NCBI GenBank assembly: GCA_951230915.1
Contig: OX579639.1
Location: 5,890,001 to 5,954,000 of the forward strand
Reading direction: 5' to 3'
Length of the DNA: 64,000 nucleotides
Source: Antitrichia curtipendula
Taxonomy: Eukaryota; Streptophyta; Bryopsida; Hypnales; Leucodontaceae
Part shown: positions 11,310 to 24,720 of the stretch, piece after piece
Position numbering within the stretch: position 1 is the first letter of the stretch
Layout: each line of letters opens with the position of its first letter
Program-made: the position numbers and the translations under genes
Notes under the pieces: generated by a model
Told to the model about the DNA's origin: nothing
The model's input: the letters and a program-made list of their open reading frames with translations, nothing else
Database searches by the model: none

Positions 11310-12515
11310 TTTAGTAAAAAATGCCTCTTAACCTTGCAAACCCACAAACTTCAAATAGAATATCAATAAAAAAAAATGCTTTTGACATCTAATTAAAAAA
11401 CATTCACAAAATCTTGGAAAACCCCTCCAAATGTACGCTGAACCCTAAAAAAACAATGGAAGAGGCAACCGCAGACCCTCACCATCACTATTGATATAGG
11501 CACGTTATTCAATTTTCAAAGCAAGAGGGGAGAGCAAAGAGCAGAGAAGCCATCAATATGTTGTAAGAATTTTGATATTTGCACGATCCTAAAAGCCTGC
11601 CTTTGAGACTTGAGAGACTAGTGCCACGCAATGCACGCCACCCTAAATACACCTTAGAGTTAATAGACGCCGCCACACAATGTATGCCACCCTAAATACA
11701 ACTCAAAGTTAAGAAATTATTGATGTGCTATGAGAATTGAGAGACCATTGCCAAGGAATGACAATTCCAAGGCCGTTGCTAATAAACGACTTACACAACA
11801 AAAAAAACGCCTAAGAGTGGAGAGAGAAAGGGATTGAAACCCTAAGCCTTGGATGTCGTACACGTGGCCAATTAGATGAGCCCATTCTACTTCAGCAATA
11901 GCCCGTTTGTGCAACTACCTCTAAACAACTAATTTTCAAATTTTAAAAATGGGCCACCCTAGATAAACTGAATTGGAATACATTTAGTTCAGACACTATC
12001 CTTAAATTTCAATTTTTTCTAGATGAAAAATGTCCCCAAAAAATATCACCTTTCTGATCATTTAAAAGTCCAAATCTATAAAAATAAGATAGATTTTGAT
12101 ATAATTTCAAGCTAGATGTTCACTACTTAGTATATGTCACACTATATGTGAAAATTGAATTCCATATCTTTTAAATTTCATTGAATTTTTGAGTCCTTCA
12201 ATGAAAATGACATGGACTGTGACAGTCCTTACAAAGTGAATAATCAAATATTTTTGTTGTATAATAATTGGATTTTTGTTAATTAACCTCTAAGGTCATT
12301 TCATAAATCAAGTATACAATGCAAAAACAAGTCCTTTTCATTACTTGTGTGTTTTAATTTAATCAAATTCAATTAATTAATTTATAAGCATCTGAAACTA
12401 TGAACTGTGACAGTCTATAGTGGATCTCCGTAGTGTGCATTTGCCCCTAATTACATAATATGAGGTGCCTAAAGGCCAAAAGAACATTTGAAAAGAAATT
12501 TGGGTCTACAAACAA
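11310..12515. other. Non-coding stretch with a short tandem duplication and a SINE-like segment
   Basis: A roughly 52-bp unit containing GCCACCCTAAATACA is present twice (about 11,620-11,714). A tRNA-derived SINE-like segment lies at about 11,797-11,905. The rest is AT-rich with no coding signal. Confidence 0.5.
11797..11905 (-). mobile_element. Possible tRNA-derived SINE
   Basis: On the minus strand an A-box-like GGGCTCATCTAATTGG (11,883-11,868) is followed about 30 bp later by a B-box-like AGGGTTTCAATCCC (about 11,843-11,830). The segment ends in an oligo-T run (about 11,806-11,799). The spacing fits an RNA polymerase III internal promoter. No target duplication was identified and the boxes are imperfect. 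Confidence 0.35.
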
Positions 12516-12533
12516 ACTAAATGAGGTTTGGGG

Positions 12534-12865
12534 TACTGAATAATATATTGAGTGAAGTTACTGAGGTCCAAAAAACATATTGAAATGAAGCCTGGGATTC
12601 AAAAAACATACTAAGAGAGGTTATTGAGGCTCCAAAATCATATTGAATGAGGTCTAGAGGTCCAAAAATATATTGAATGAGTCTGGAGTTCTTGAAAACA
12701 TTATGAGTAAGGTCTACAATTTTGAAAACATCCTTAGTGCGGAATGGAGTTTCAAAAACATATTGAGAGAGGTCCTTAGGTTCTAACACATTCTAAGTGA
12801 TATAATGAGGTTCAAAGACATACTGGATGAAGTGACTGGAATCCCAAAAACATGTTGAGTGAAGT
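12534..12865. repeat. Degenerate minisatellite of about 33-bp period
   Basis: About ten diverged units of the form CATATTGAGTGAGGT followed by TTGAGGTTCAAAAA repeat head to tail. Units drift in length and sequence, which indicates an old array. Confidence 0.75.
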
Positions 12866-13046
12866 TCTATAGTCTAAAATATACACTAGAGCAAGCACTT
12901 GTAGAATATGATTCCAATTAAGAAAGACTGTAAGATTTACAAAACTAATAGATTGAATGATTTATGTTCAACGTTTTTGGATCTTAGTAGTCGCAAACAA
13001 GGAAGGTCTATAGTTAGAACTTGTAGTGGAGTTGAAGCCTATTAAT

Positions 13047-13860
13047 TGTCACGGACATTCTAGAACCCTCTAGACCTTTTGATAATATTCTAGCATCTTC
13101 TAGAAGCTTCTGTACGTAGTCTTCAAGGAATTTTTGTAGTCTTCTAAGAATTTTTGTAGTCTTCAAAAAACTTCCATAATCTTCCATAGAATTCCGGAGG
13201 CTTTTATAGTCTTTCATAGAGCTCCAGAAAGTTCTAGAAGCTTTCATAGGCTTCTAGAAGAACCTCTTAGATGGTAGTATATATAGAGCTTGAGATTAAG
13301 GTAGTCCTTCATCACAAAGTTTACAACCTACGATTTGTCAACTGTTGACAAATTGTAGGTTGTAAACTTTGTGATGTTAGTCTTGACAACACTTCTTTTG
13401 GATCTTAGCTTGTGGTTTTAGCTCTAGTATTGTACTTCTTGAACTTGATATCAAGTCTTCTTATCCATAATTCCTCTTGCCTTGTCTTATATCTCTTCCA
13501 TCCGTTACAATTTGTCAAACCAATCTTTCAAATTTTGCTTTACAAATTAGGTTCTTGACTTCTTAACAAACGAACACTATATCAGTTCAATGTAAAGTTT
13601 GTCATTCTAGTCATTGATTATACCAAGGATAAAATTAATATTAGAGGTTGGTTTTCTCGATTACATGTGGATTATCCCTCTTCTTGAAAATATCAAGTGT
13701 TTAGAGGTTGCGGATTACCCTTCTTTAAACTAATATTATTTTTTCTCAAGAAAAGTTTATTTTGATTGTGTGTAGATTAATGCCCTTCTTGAAAACAACT
13801 TTAACATTAAGGATTGTGGATTACTCATTTTTAAATTATTTCTTATCTACTAGTTCAATT
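13047..13860 (+). repeat. 5' LTR and leader of a gypsy element
   Basis: The sequence starting TGTCACGGACATTCTAGA at 13,047 aligns by eye with TGTCACAGACATTCCAAGA at 18,730 across about 200 bp, including a degenerate 20-22-bp tandem repeat built on TAGTCTTCCA. A TATATATAG box lies at 13,278-13,286. The 3' limit of the LTR and the primer-binding site are not identifiable. A near-perfect 32-bp-arm hairpin occurs at 13,311-13,375. Confidence 0.65.
13311..13375. repeat. Near-perfect hairpin with 32-bp arms and 1-base loop
   Basis: Arms 13,311-13,342 and 13,344-13,375 are reverse complements with a single mismatch, around a one-base centre. It lies about 25-90 bases downstream of the TATA box of the gypsy LTR, so it would be near the start of the element's transcript. 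Confidence 0.9.
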
Positions 13861-13888
13861 TTTTTGTATTATTGTTGTATAAATCAAA

Positions 13889-16800
13889 ATGACAAGAAGT
13901 GAAGACATTAGTATGATAGAATTAAAATTAGATCTTGTCTTTAAGGCCACTGATTATTTGTCCATGAAAACAAATGTTCTTGAAGATTTTATTGTTAAAG
14001 TCAACACGAATTCAAAAATAACTAAGGCATTTCAACCCATGCCGCCTGCCTCAACTTCAAGAACAAGTTTGCTTACATAAGACGTAAATATTGCAACTAC
14101 AAAGGAGTCATGGATTAGTCTCCTCGATGAATTTGATAGTTTCTGATCAAAATTTTGAAGATTTGTGAATCAAATTCAACTCATCACCACTTTCTATCAT
14201 TGACGGTATCCAACAAACAAATCAAGAGTAGGCTTGATTGGGACCTTGCTTATTGGACAAGCTTTGATTTGGTTTACGTCTTTCTTTAAGACAAAATCTC
14301 TGATTCTAAGCAACTTCAAAATATTCTTAACAACTTTTGTTGAGGCATTGGGTGAACATAATAAGAATTGTTGGGCAACAACTAAGATCCATTTTCTATA
14401 ACAACGATCACTCTTGGCTTTGCAAATTCTATATGCTTCCAAATTTTGACAACTCGCTTGCAACATTAATTAGGGTGAAGAAACACTTATGAGCCAACTC
14501 CAATGGGGCTTAAGAGATGACGTGAAGGATTTATTATTCTTGTTTTTTGATCCTCAAACACTAAAAAAAGCGATAAGCCAAGTTGTGAGATGCGACAATT
14601 GGCTATTTCAGAGACATCAAAATCGACAATCTAAAACTACACCAATACCACAAACAAATATTTTGCCAATAGCCAAGGCAACACATGTCACAAGTATACA
14701 TTTTCAAGGCCTAGAAGACATGCAAATTGATGCAATACGGTTTGGACCCCAAGAAAAAGTTGCAAATTTATGCCTTGTTAGATTTGGAGCTTTAGCTTGT
14801 TTTTTAGATGAAGAATTTACAAAACTTCATAAGATTCTTCTAATAAAACCCCAGAACTTGTGCATATAGAGGCTATAGACAGTTGAACCTTATCCTCGAG
14901 GGATGTCACTCATGAAACCAAACCACTAGAGGTTTCATTTGAGGAACATAGAAGTACAATTGTATTCAATGTTATCAAAATTCCATCCAATCCTATGATT
15001 TTAGGGCTTTCTTGACTCGAAAAATATAATCCGGTTGTAGACTAGAAGTTATGAAGCTTATCATTTTCTTTAGAGACCCTAGCGATAAAATCTTCTCCAA
15101 AGCCTTCAATTGTCAAACATGTACTTATCAGAGTCAAGATTTTATAAAAACAACAACAAAATGTGACCCTTATATTATTTATGCAACTTTGGTGCATGAA
15201 AAAGGCGATACATCATTGAGTATCCCAATTCAATACAAAGAATTTAGAGATTTATTTGAGAAAAAAAATGCTAACATTGTTAGAGTATTAATCATACAAT
15301 TGTGCCATTGATCTTCAAGATAGAGCTCAACCACCATATGGTCCAATCTACTATCTCTTACAAAATAATCTTTTTGCATTAAAAGAGTACACCGACAAAA
15401 AATTTGTAAACTTTTTTATTCGACATTCTTTATTTTTAGCAGGAGCACCAATCTTTTTTGTAAAGAAGAACAACGATTCTTTATGGATGTGCGTTGACTA
15501 TCATGGCCTGAACAAAATAACAATAAAAATTTGATATCTTTTACCATTGATACACAGACTTCTCGATCAACTAGGTCAAGCCAAAATGTATATCAAGATT
15601 GATCTTTGTGGAACATATAACTTGATACGCATAAAAAAGGGGATGAATGGAAGACAACATTTTGAATAAGATAAGAACATTTTGAATACAATGTTATGCC
15701 ATTCAAACTTATAAATGTACCAGTTATCTTTCAACATTTGATGAATGATGTCTTTTGCAAGTTCTTAGATCAATTTGTTGTATGTTATTCTGACAACATT
15801 CTAATTTATTCCAAGAATATTAAAGAATATGAAAGACACATGAAACTTGTGCTACAAAAGCTACGAGATGTGAGATTATACGCCAAATTAGAAAAATGCA
15901 TATTCCATCACTACAAGTAGAGTTTTTGAATTTATCATCTCCAACAAATGATTATTGATGGATCCAAAAAAGATTCAAGCTATCGGACTAGGCAATTCCT
16001 CAAATAGTATGCAATGTACAATGTTTTTTTGGATTTGCCTACTTCTATTGGATCTTTATTAAAAACTATTTACAAATAGTGGCACCATTAACTCAACTAA
16101 TATGTATGGAGAAGCTAAGTTGGGGACTTAAGACAAAGAAAGTTTTTCAACAATTGAAGTCAACTTTTATAACAATCCCAATCTTGATCCATCCATATTT
16201 TGTCAAACTGTTATATATGGAAATAGATGCTTCAGATTTTACATTAGGCGCAATTCTCTTGCAAATGGAAGAAGAAGGGAGACTTCATCCAGTTGCATTA
16301 TATTCGGAAAAAAATTCAACTACTAAGATCAACTACAAGATTCACAACAAGGAGCTTTCTGCTATTATGGACTTGTTTCAAAAATGACGTCACTTACTTG
16401 AAAGTGCGTCACAGTGGATGATTATATATATAGATCACAAAAACCTTGAGTATTTCATGTCTGCTTGTGTTTTGAATCAACATCAAACTTGTTGGAACAT
16501 GTCACTTTCACGCTTCAACTTCATCATTACATACCGTTATGGGAAGCAACAAGAATTGTCAAACGCCTTGTCTTTGAAATCATATTTAGTATCCAAAGAA
16601 GGAGAAACGATATAAAATCAACAACAAACAATTCTTCTTAAGCTTCAACAATTTTAGCTGTGTGCAACAATTATGAAAATGTCAATTGATTCTTTGTTCT
16701 TTACCCAAGTTCATACAACATCAACTTCAGACCTTTTAGTTCTTGACATCTTGCGTTGGTCTCATTACAATGGCGTCAATTTCAAGTTGATGGATGAGCT

Positions 16801-18715
16801 TTTATATTTTAAATAGCTCTTATATATTTTGGAGGGTCCTTAATGTCTTCAAGTTTACCATACTGGACATAACTTTCCTATCGCCAGACATTTTGGGTTT
16901 AACAAAACGTTAAAACTTGTGTTGATAGATTTTTGGTGGCCTCAAATGTGAAAGGTTGTTAAAAAATTTGTACTCTCTTGTAATACTTGTTGAAGATCTA
17001 AGAACCTATGGCATCAACTAGATGGACTTTTCCAACTATTACCTATTGCAAAGCGGTCATAGTTTTTAATTTCTATGGATTTCATTACGGATTTATTTCC
17101 ATCAAAATCTTTTGACTCTATATGTGTAATTGTGGATCGATTGATAAAGATGGTGCATTATATTCCATGAAAAAAAACAATCACCAATGAAGAAATAGTA
17201 AGGTGTTTTTTTGACACTATTTATCAATATCATGGTTTATCAGATGATATTATATCAAATTGAAGATCGCAATTCATCTCCAAATTTTAGAAGTCCTTCT
17301 TTGAAACCTTGAAGTTGAAAATTAACATTTCTTCCACCTTTCACCTTCAAAAGGATGGACAAATGGAATGAGTAAATCAAGTGTTGGAATAGTATTTACA
17401 ATGTACCACCAACTATCTACAAGATGATTGGACTTCACATCTGACAAAGGTGGAATTTGCATATAACAATATTGTCCATATTTTGACTTGTCAAATGCCA
17501 TTCTATGCCAACTATAGATATCATTTTAAGTTTGATCTATTCAACATTTTTTCAGATGGACAATCCGATAGCCTAAAGTTTGGACTCAAGGTTATCAAAG
17601 TTTCAAGAAACTATGAAGCTTCATCTACAAAAAGTTTAAGATGGTTACAAAACATCGGTAGATATATTGCGTAAAGAATCACCTCAATTTGAAATTGGTG
17701 ATAAAGTTTGACTCATTTAGCGCAACATCAAGACTACTCGACCATACGACAAATTGGACTATTGCCGACAAAGGCCATTTTTAATTTGAATGTAAATCAA
17801 TCCCATTGCCTACCAATTGGAGCTTCCAGCATCGATGAAAGTACATTCAATCTTTCATATTTTTCTTCTTGAACCGCATAAAGAGTCAATTTTTTTGAAA
17901 AAAAGTCAACTACCACTACCTTTTATTGGAACAGACAATCATAAAGACTATGAGGAGTGAAAAAAGTACTTGATTTACGGCGTCAACATGGCAAGTTGGA
18001 GTACTTGGTACATTGATGTGGATATCAATGAATGTATATGGAAATCAATAATGAACTTAATCAACACGTCGCAAAAGGTACATGAATTTCACCAATTCTA
18101 TTTTGATAAATTGCAGCAATAGCTTCTCATGGAAGCCTTCCCATATAAAGTTTAATATAAAGAGGAGAAAAGAAAAGTCTTCACTCTAGTTGCAAGAAAT
18201 TTTAATAGTCTTTAGTTAGCTTTTGTTAAAATATCTAATTGGAAGACTTTTAGAAATTATTTAGATCTCGAGCAAAGTACAGAGCCTAAATTTGAGCTTT
18301 CTATATCACAATTACTAGACCAACCATTGCAGCCTCTAGATCTTTCGCCACCTCAACTTCAAGATGAAGGTGAATCTTTGGCACAATTAAAACAACCTCG
18401 TATTGATCAACCATAGTATGATAATCTTTAACCCAACGCTTGAGCTTTAGTGAATTTATCGCAGGTTGGGAGCTTCAAACCCAAAGGTCAAGAAGTTACT
18501 TTATAAGAATGTTTTAAAGGTTCCAATATTGAGTAGTATCTTGGATTCTGTCTTGTAGAAGAAAGTTGTGGTCACAACTAATGACTGAGCGGCCCTATTC
18601 ACATTTTGTTAAGGGAGCAAAAGGCAACTTACATTGTGGATATAGTTTGTCGGATTCTTAAATTCTTGCAGATGTGATGCACAAGTCATTTGTGCTCCTC
18701 TTGGGAATCGTTGCT
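13889..18715 (+). pseudogene. Decayed Ty3/gypsy chromovirus polyprotein
   Basis: The domain order is gag (from about 13,889), protease remnant (about 14,990), reverse transcriptase (about 15,340-15,950), RNase H (about 16,080-16,620), integrase (about 16,840-17,680) and chromodomain (about 17,950-18,110). This order with a C-terminal chromodomain defines a Ty3/gypsy chromovirus.

The RT keeps MCVDYHGLNK and ILIYSKN, but its catalytic YxDD reads YSDN. RNase H starts at MEIDASDFTLGAILLQ. Integrase shows [22 protein letters not shown] and VEFAYN. The chromodomain-like segment reads VLDLRRQHGKLEYLVH.

Stops and frameshifts are scattered throughout, so the element cannot encode its own proteins. 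Confidence 0.85.
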
Positions 18716-18729
18716 AGAAGGGGAGGTGA
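18716..18729 (+). other. Polypurine tract of the gypsy element
   Basis: AGAAGGGGAGGTGA lies immediately 5' of the TGTCAC start of the 3' LTR. This is where plus-strand priming occurs in LTR retrotransposons, and it supports the LTR boundary. Confidence 0.7.
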
Positions 18730-18955
18730 TGTCACAGACATTCCAAGAACCCTCCAGACCTTCCAATAATACTCTAACATCTTTTGGAAACTTCTCTAGT
18801 ATTGTAGAAGCTTTCGTAGATTCTAAAAGCTTATGTAGTCTTTTAGGAACTTCCATAGTCTTCCAAGAGCTTCCATAGTCTTCCATAATCTTCCAGCAGC
18901 TTCCATAATCTTCCAAGAGTTTCCATAATCTTTTAGGAGCTTCTATAGGCTTCTA
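18730..18955 (+). repeat. 3' LTR of the gypsy element, truncated
   Basis: It begins TGTCACAGACATTCC and carries the same degenerate TAGTCTTCCA-type tandem repeats as the 5' copy. Similarity stops at about 18,955 after AGGCTTCTA, before the region that holds the TATA box in the 5' LTR. The two copies are clearly diverged, so the insertion is old. Confidence 0.65.
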
Positions 18956-21900
18956 ATCATCATTTTTTTTAATTCTTTAGACAATTAGTAAGCAATTAGG
19001 AGATTAGAAGTTGATAGATTTGCTTTTCAAAATATCTCAAAAAAAGAAAAAGAAAAAAAGATAGAGAAAAGAGTATGAAAAAAAAATTTAGAAAAAAAAT
19101 GCTTGGAAATAAAAGATAGAATTAGTTGTATGTAGACTTCATTCTTTCATCGTAATCATCATTAAGCGATACGCTAGAGGTATGTGCCTACTTCCCTTTA
19201 TCATAATTGTTCTTTTCTATAGGAATATTATTTTTTTTAAATATGAATATTAACTTAGAAGCTAAACAATTAAGTCAGACCCTTAAAATTTTGCTAAAGT
19301 CCAATTTTGAATTCAAAATTGAGTAGCTAATGTCTAGAAGTTTTTGAAAACATATTATACTTTAATATTAGATAAAAATAAAAGAAGTTATGCTAGGATG
19401 AAATTTAATAGTTAGTTTGGGTGAAAAATAGTAAAAATCATCCAAGAAAATAAATAAAAGAGTATTAGAATCTAAATTAAAGTCATAGGTAAAAAACAAA
19501 AGGAATAGTCAATTTGGTAGTTTAAGTTAGTAGAAAATAGTAGATGAAGTTTTAAAATACTGAATAGTGAACAAATTTCAACCGTTTGTAGCTTTTGATA
19601 GGAAAGTACAAACTTTAAGTGTCTTAATGTTTTAGAAACTTAATTTTAGAATTTATAATCTAAAATATTAAAAATCTAAAAGAATGAATTAGAAATAGAT
19701 GGCTAGAGTAGTAAGTAACTAGTCAATTAGAATCTTTTAAAAACAACCAAAGAATAATTCAAAGTCAAAATTATTTAAGAAATCATTAAAGAATTGCAGA
19801 TCTAATTTACACTTAGATAATAGATTAAAATTAAAGAAGATAATATAGGATGAAGTTTGGGCTTAGAATTAGATGAAAGTAGTATTTATTTGTCTAATTC
19901 AAGAGAAATTGAAAATGTAGGCACTAGAGTTAATTTAAAACCAAATTACAAAATCAGAACTAAGTTTGGATCCATAGAATAGTAAAAATTGATGGATGAA
20001 GTTTAATTGGACAACTTAAAGCTAAAACTTCATTTGCTAATAACTTTTTAATATGAAATTCAAATTAGGATGAATTTTTCCATTTTATAAAGGGGATAAA
20101 AAGTTCTACAATTTAGGCTAGTTAAAATTTAAAATTAGTTTACTTTTGTTAAAGGTCCGGAGTTTTGACCTATATTAGCCAAAATTGATCAAGACTTCTA
20201 ACTTTTGATTGACTACATTGTCTCAGGGTTTACATTTAGGTTAATTAGGATTTAACAAAACACAACATTTATCCATTGCTTGAAAGGCACAGCTGGATGG
20301 CACTTAGACAACCATTCAGGAATTCTATAACAAAAACACCAAGAATCTAGTTGTGCTTGTTCTATTTCAAAGAAGAAGATTAAACACTCATTGTTGATAA
20401 ATTGTAGTAAAAAATTATTTTAATTTGTAGTCACCGAGGGCTCTCTACTTGACCCTTGCCTTCATGCATTATTCTTCTACTTTCTAATCTTGGAATTCTT
20501 GAAGAAACTCTAAAAAGTGTGAGATTTTCTCCCGAGGGGATCACTATTGATTTGGGAAAAACATTGTGAGTTAAAAGATAGGATCCATTTAATTCAAAGG
20601 AGATAAAATTTATATAATATGTAGGGCTACTATAGAGTCTACGAAATACTAAATACTCTAATATAAAAATTAGGCTATGTAAAAATATTATATAATAGGA
20701 ATTTTTATTAATAGGTTAGCCTTGACAGATAGGGGTTGTACAAATTTTTCATATTGTGATGAGTATAGATGTAGATAGATAATTTCATATGGATGATAAA
20801 ATAGACATAGTCAAAAAAATCTACAATGAAGGGTGGTTGACTAAAATTGCGCCATGGTACTAGTAGTGTATGTATCAAAAAATTATGTGTAAATGTAAGA
20901 CATCAACCAGAAGTGGCAAAAAATTTCACATTGCATGAATAAGGAGGTTTATCTTAGCAGGTTAAACAAACTAAAAATTGTACAGCATGAAGATAGAATT
21001 TATAGTCCATTTAATTCCAATCTTTGAAGCTATATGTGTTAATCACACTCATATTGAATGAGATATTCATGGGACAATTTCAAAAGGAATTATGAAGTGT
21101 TCAATGTTATTAACCTTTATAGATCAGAAGGTATTTTGGAAGAGGAAAAATCCAAAACTACTAATTTTTTATTGATTTTTTTGTATATGTGTGTGTATAC
21201 ATCTGTATCTATATCTCTCTCTATATATATATATTTCAATCATGCAAAAGTGTATTATATAGTTAAAGCAATGTGTGGAAAAAATTTCAGCCCATTTGAC
21301 TACGTAAATTGAAAGATTATAATGTTTAAAGTGGAAAAAAAAACTTCGTTTCATTCCTGCAAATTAGGATTAGTAAAATTTGAGCCCTCTTGGAGTAAAA
21401 TTGTTGATCTACAAAAATTATTTTTTTTAACATTCATAAATAATATAATGTTAGGTTCACTTATGAAAAAATTTAGAAGGAAATATAGAGTCTAGCTTAC
21501 TCTAAATCAACCTACAATGCAAGGAGGTTTAGTGCATTGGCAATACACCAATCATTTATTGATGATTTCTTGTGCAATGAAGAAATTTTTTAATTTAAAA
21601 TACAAATGGTAAAAAATTAGAGACAAAGATTTGGAATATGTAGAAAAAAATTCAAGAACTTTGACTTCACATATTGAAAGACAATAGGGCTTGAGGTTAG
21701 AAGAAAAGGTTTTCCTTGAAGCCACCCCAACATAGCTAATAAAGTTTAACTCCTTGTAGAATGTGATTTGAAAACTAAATTTTTTTGACAATTGTATGCC
21801 AAATTTCAAAAGTTGATGAGAGTTTTTGCAAAAGATGCCCAAATTGCAAGGGTTTCCAAAAATATTTACAGCAAAATTAAATTAAATTTCCACTATGAGG

Positions 21901-24714
21901 GGACATGTTCACATCTTGTGTCAATTTCATAAACATCTAACCAAAATTGACTTCATAGGAACCTACCTAGCTTTTCAATTGTTTGTTCAATGTACAATTG
22001 GCCTTTAGGAGTTAAAAATTTCCACTTGGTCAATGGCACTTGAATTCAATTGATTGTTGTTGGTTTCACAATGTATAACATGTACACATATGTAGTAGAG
22101 GGAAGGAAAAATTTGTGAAGAAAGGTGGAGGCAGAAAAAAATTTGATTCTTAAATTTGATATGTAAGATAGCTCCACTTTAAAAACTGTATGAATCAATT
22201 TACAAAACCAGAGTGTATTGAAAATATGCCCCTCTTAACTTTTTATCTAAAATATGGTCATATTAAATGCAATAATTAGAGTAAATAGCCTTGCGTTAAA
22301 TACCTTCTTAACTTAAGTGTATACTTTAAATTACAAAGAGTGATTTTCTTGTGGATTTTATCTTATATCATGACATCATATGACTTGCTCTATAGGGTCT
22401 CCCTGTAGAGCAACCTTGCCTAAGAGAGATTTAAGGTTGGTTATGGTAGCTCTTCAATCTTGGTCTCTTTTCTGGCACAATAGTTCATATTATTTGACAA
22501 ACTTGTGCAGTCTGACAAAATAAACTAGTCTTTGTAGGCAAGCTTGCCATCTTGAGACTATAGTAGCCAACCCATTTCTACCCACCTACCCACCCATATT
22601 TCCAATCTATAGACTACTTTGTTTTCGTGCAGTTGTGGCACATTTTGATTGGCTGCAAGATTGTCAATATTGCAACCAGACCTTTGTCAATTTTGCAATT
22701 AGTATATGGTCACAAATAAGAAGGTCTATATCACCATTATAAATTGAAGATAATCTTCCACTAAGAAATTCATAGTAATTAGATGTTGTGTAATAAAATT
22801 ATGAAAAAATATATTATCCTTCCAAACTCTATTTTTGTACATGAAAAAAAATTTGTAAGAAAAAAACCTTTGCACCAAATATGCGTAATTGCTTAAAAGG
22901 TTGGAAATAGATCATCTGCTACTCTGTCCCAGTAGGAACAATACTAAATTTTTGCTAAGGAAGGTAATGTTCATCTTGTATCTTGATCCCTACATTTTGA
23001 TTGCCTACAATTTGAGATGCAAAACTACAGTGAAGTGATCAAAAAGAGAGTTTACTTATCTCTTAGTTTTTTATATTCTTTAACTCCTAAACGTCTAGAG
23101 TCTTCTCTAGAATTCATGATTTGAGAAAAATCATCATAAAGTATTATTTTGAAGAATATTGTGGAATTCATATACAAATAAAAATTGTAGATTTTGAGTT
23201 TTCAATTCCATCAATACGATTAGATTCACAAATGCTATCACCAATATTTTTTATAAATTTTAAAAGGAAAATTTCAAAATTCCTTCTAAATTTGATTACA
23301 AACAAAATATTATCATATTTTGAGTGCAATTTGTTGGAACGGATTTGAAATGAGGTTCACTTCACACAATGATTTTTTGAAATTTTTGTGTTCTTTAAAT
23401 CTATGATCTCATTTTTGTAAATCCAATTTTGAACTAGAGTCAATGCAATTTGGAACTTGACATACTTCTACATTTGTAATTTTAGAAAAATGTGTACTCT
23501 AGTTTAACCAAATTCAACCATTAGATAGGATAACAACTTCATAAAGTATCTCCACAAATTAGAATGGCTTTCATCCAAGCAATAATTTGAAATAAAATGA
23601 TTTTCAATATATTTGTTGTCCAAAAATTAGACGTCAAAGCTCTCCAGGGTTAATATGAGTGGTGGAGTTATGATTTCCACTAGAAACCAATAGTATCTAA
23701 TAAGTGATTCAAGTCTCTTGAGCTTCCTAGTACATGTCTCTTATAATTGTCCCAACTAAAACCTAATAGAAATTATTTACGCCTAAGCAATTGAGGAGGC
23801 TAAGAAGGCCAATTTTTCTGCCATCATAGTTGTATTACTTGATGGGCGAAAATTGCCCTCATCATTGAAGAGCATGTTTTAGTCTCCAATCGGCACTTGG
23901 CAACACTTGGCAATAGTCAATGCAACATCATAATGCATTCTATAGGATTCATTAGGTGCACAAACTTTCTCTAATCCTAATGATCCCTTAGTGAAATTGG
24001 TGAATATTATCCATTGGGCAAGGTTAATTCTATTGACTATATGATTATAAATAAATTGACTAGTTTTGGGTGAGAAAAAGATACATATCCCTCTACTCTC
24101 TTCACATTCTTCCCCTAACATATGATTGTACCCTATAATGCTTCATATCCTAGGAATTTAGCATCCATCCATATTTAAAATCCAAACTATTCAATTTCCT
24201 CCCCTTAATTTGTTTTCTTAGAAACACATAATATTTAGGGTCCCAAGTTTATCTTAGTAGAAGTTATGACATCGATATGAGGCATTGGTTTTGTTCATCC
24301 TTTGAATGTTTTCACTATATAATTGTAACTTCATAATCAAAAAAGAGATCTAGTGGGGACCATTATCTGTAGGAATTTAGTGATTGATGTTACAGTGAGC
24401 GTCATTATTGACATAAAAATACAAGTTGTTAGAATGGATGTCCAAAAAAATACGTCAACGTAGACAACAAAAAAACCCAAATTTTTATAGGGAGATGGCT
24501 TAGGGGGGCCTATAGTGTTGACCTCACGCATGGATTATGCCACACCATTTCCATTTGTAAAATGCAACATCTTGCCCCCCTTGAAGCTAGTTACATGTTC
24601 TAGGTTGTCCCGCCTTGGGAACTAAAAAAGGCAATTCAGTATAATATACATCCCTCATGATGTCCACCTCCAAGTGAACATTAAGCTTGCCCGTGGTCTA
24701 ATATTAGGACTTTT
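18956..24714. other. AT-rich gene-free region
   Basis: No open frame of interest. It contains TA-rich simple sequence (about 21,185-21,236). A diverged stretch around 20,950-22,000 shares blocks with the TTAACCCCTAAA repeat family, such as AATGTGTGGAAAAAATTTCAG with the later AAAGTGGAAAAAA. Another block (about 21,880-21,965) resembles 53,280-53,370. Confidence 0.55.
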
Positions 24715-24720
24715 TTGTCA

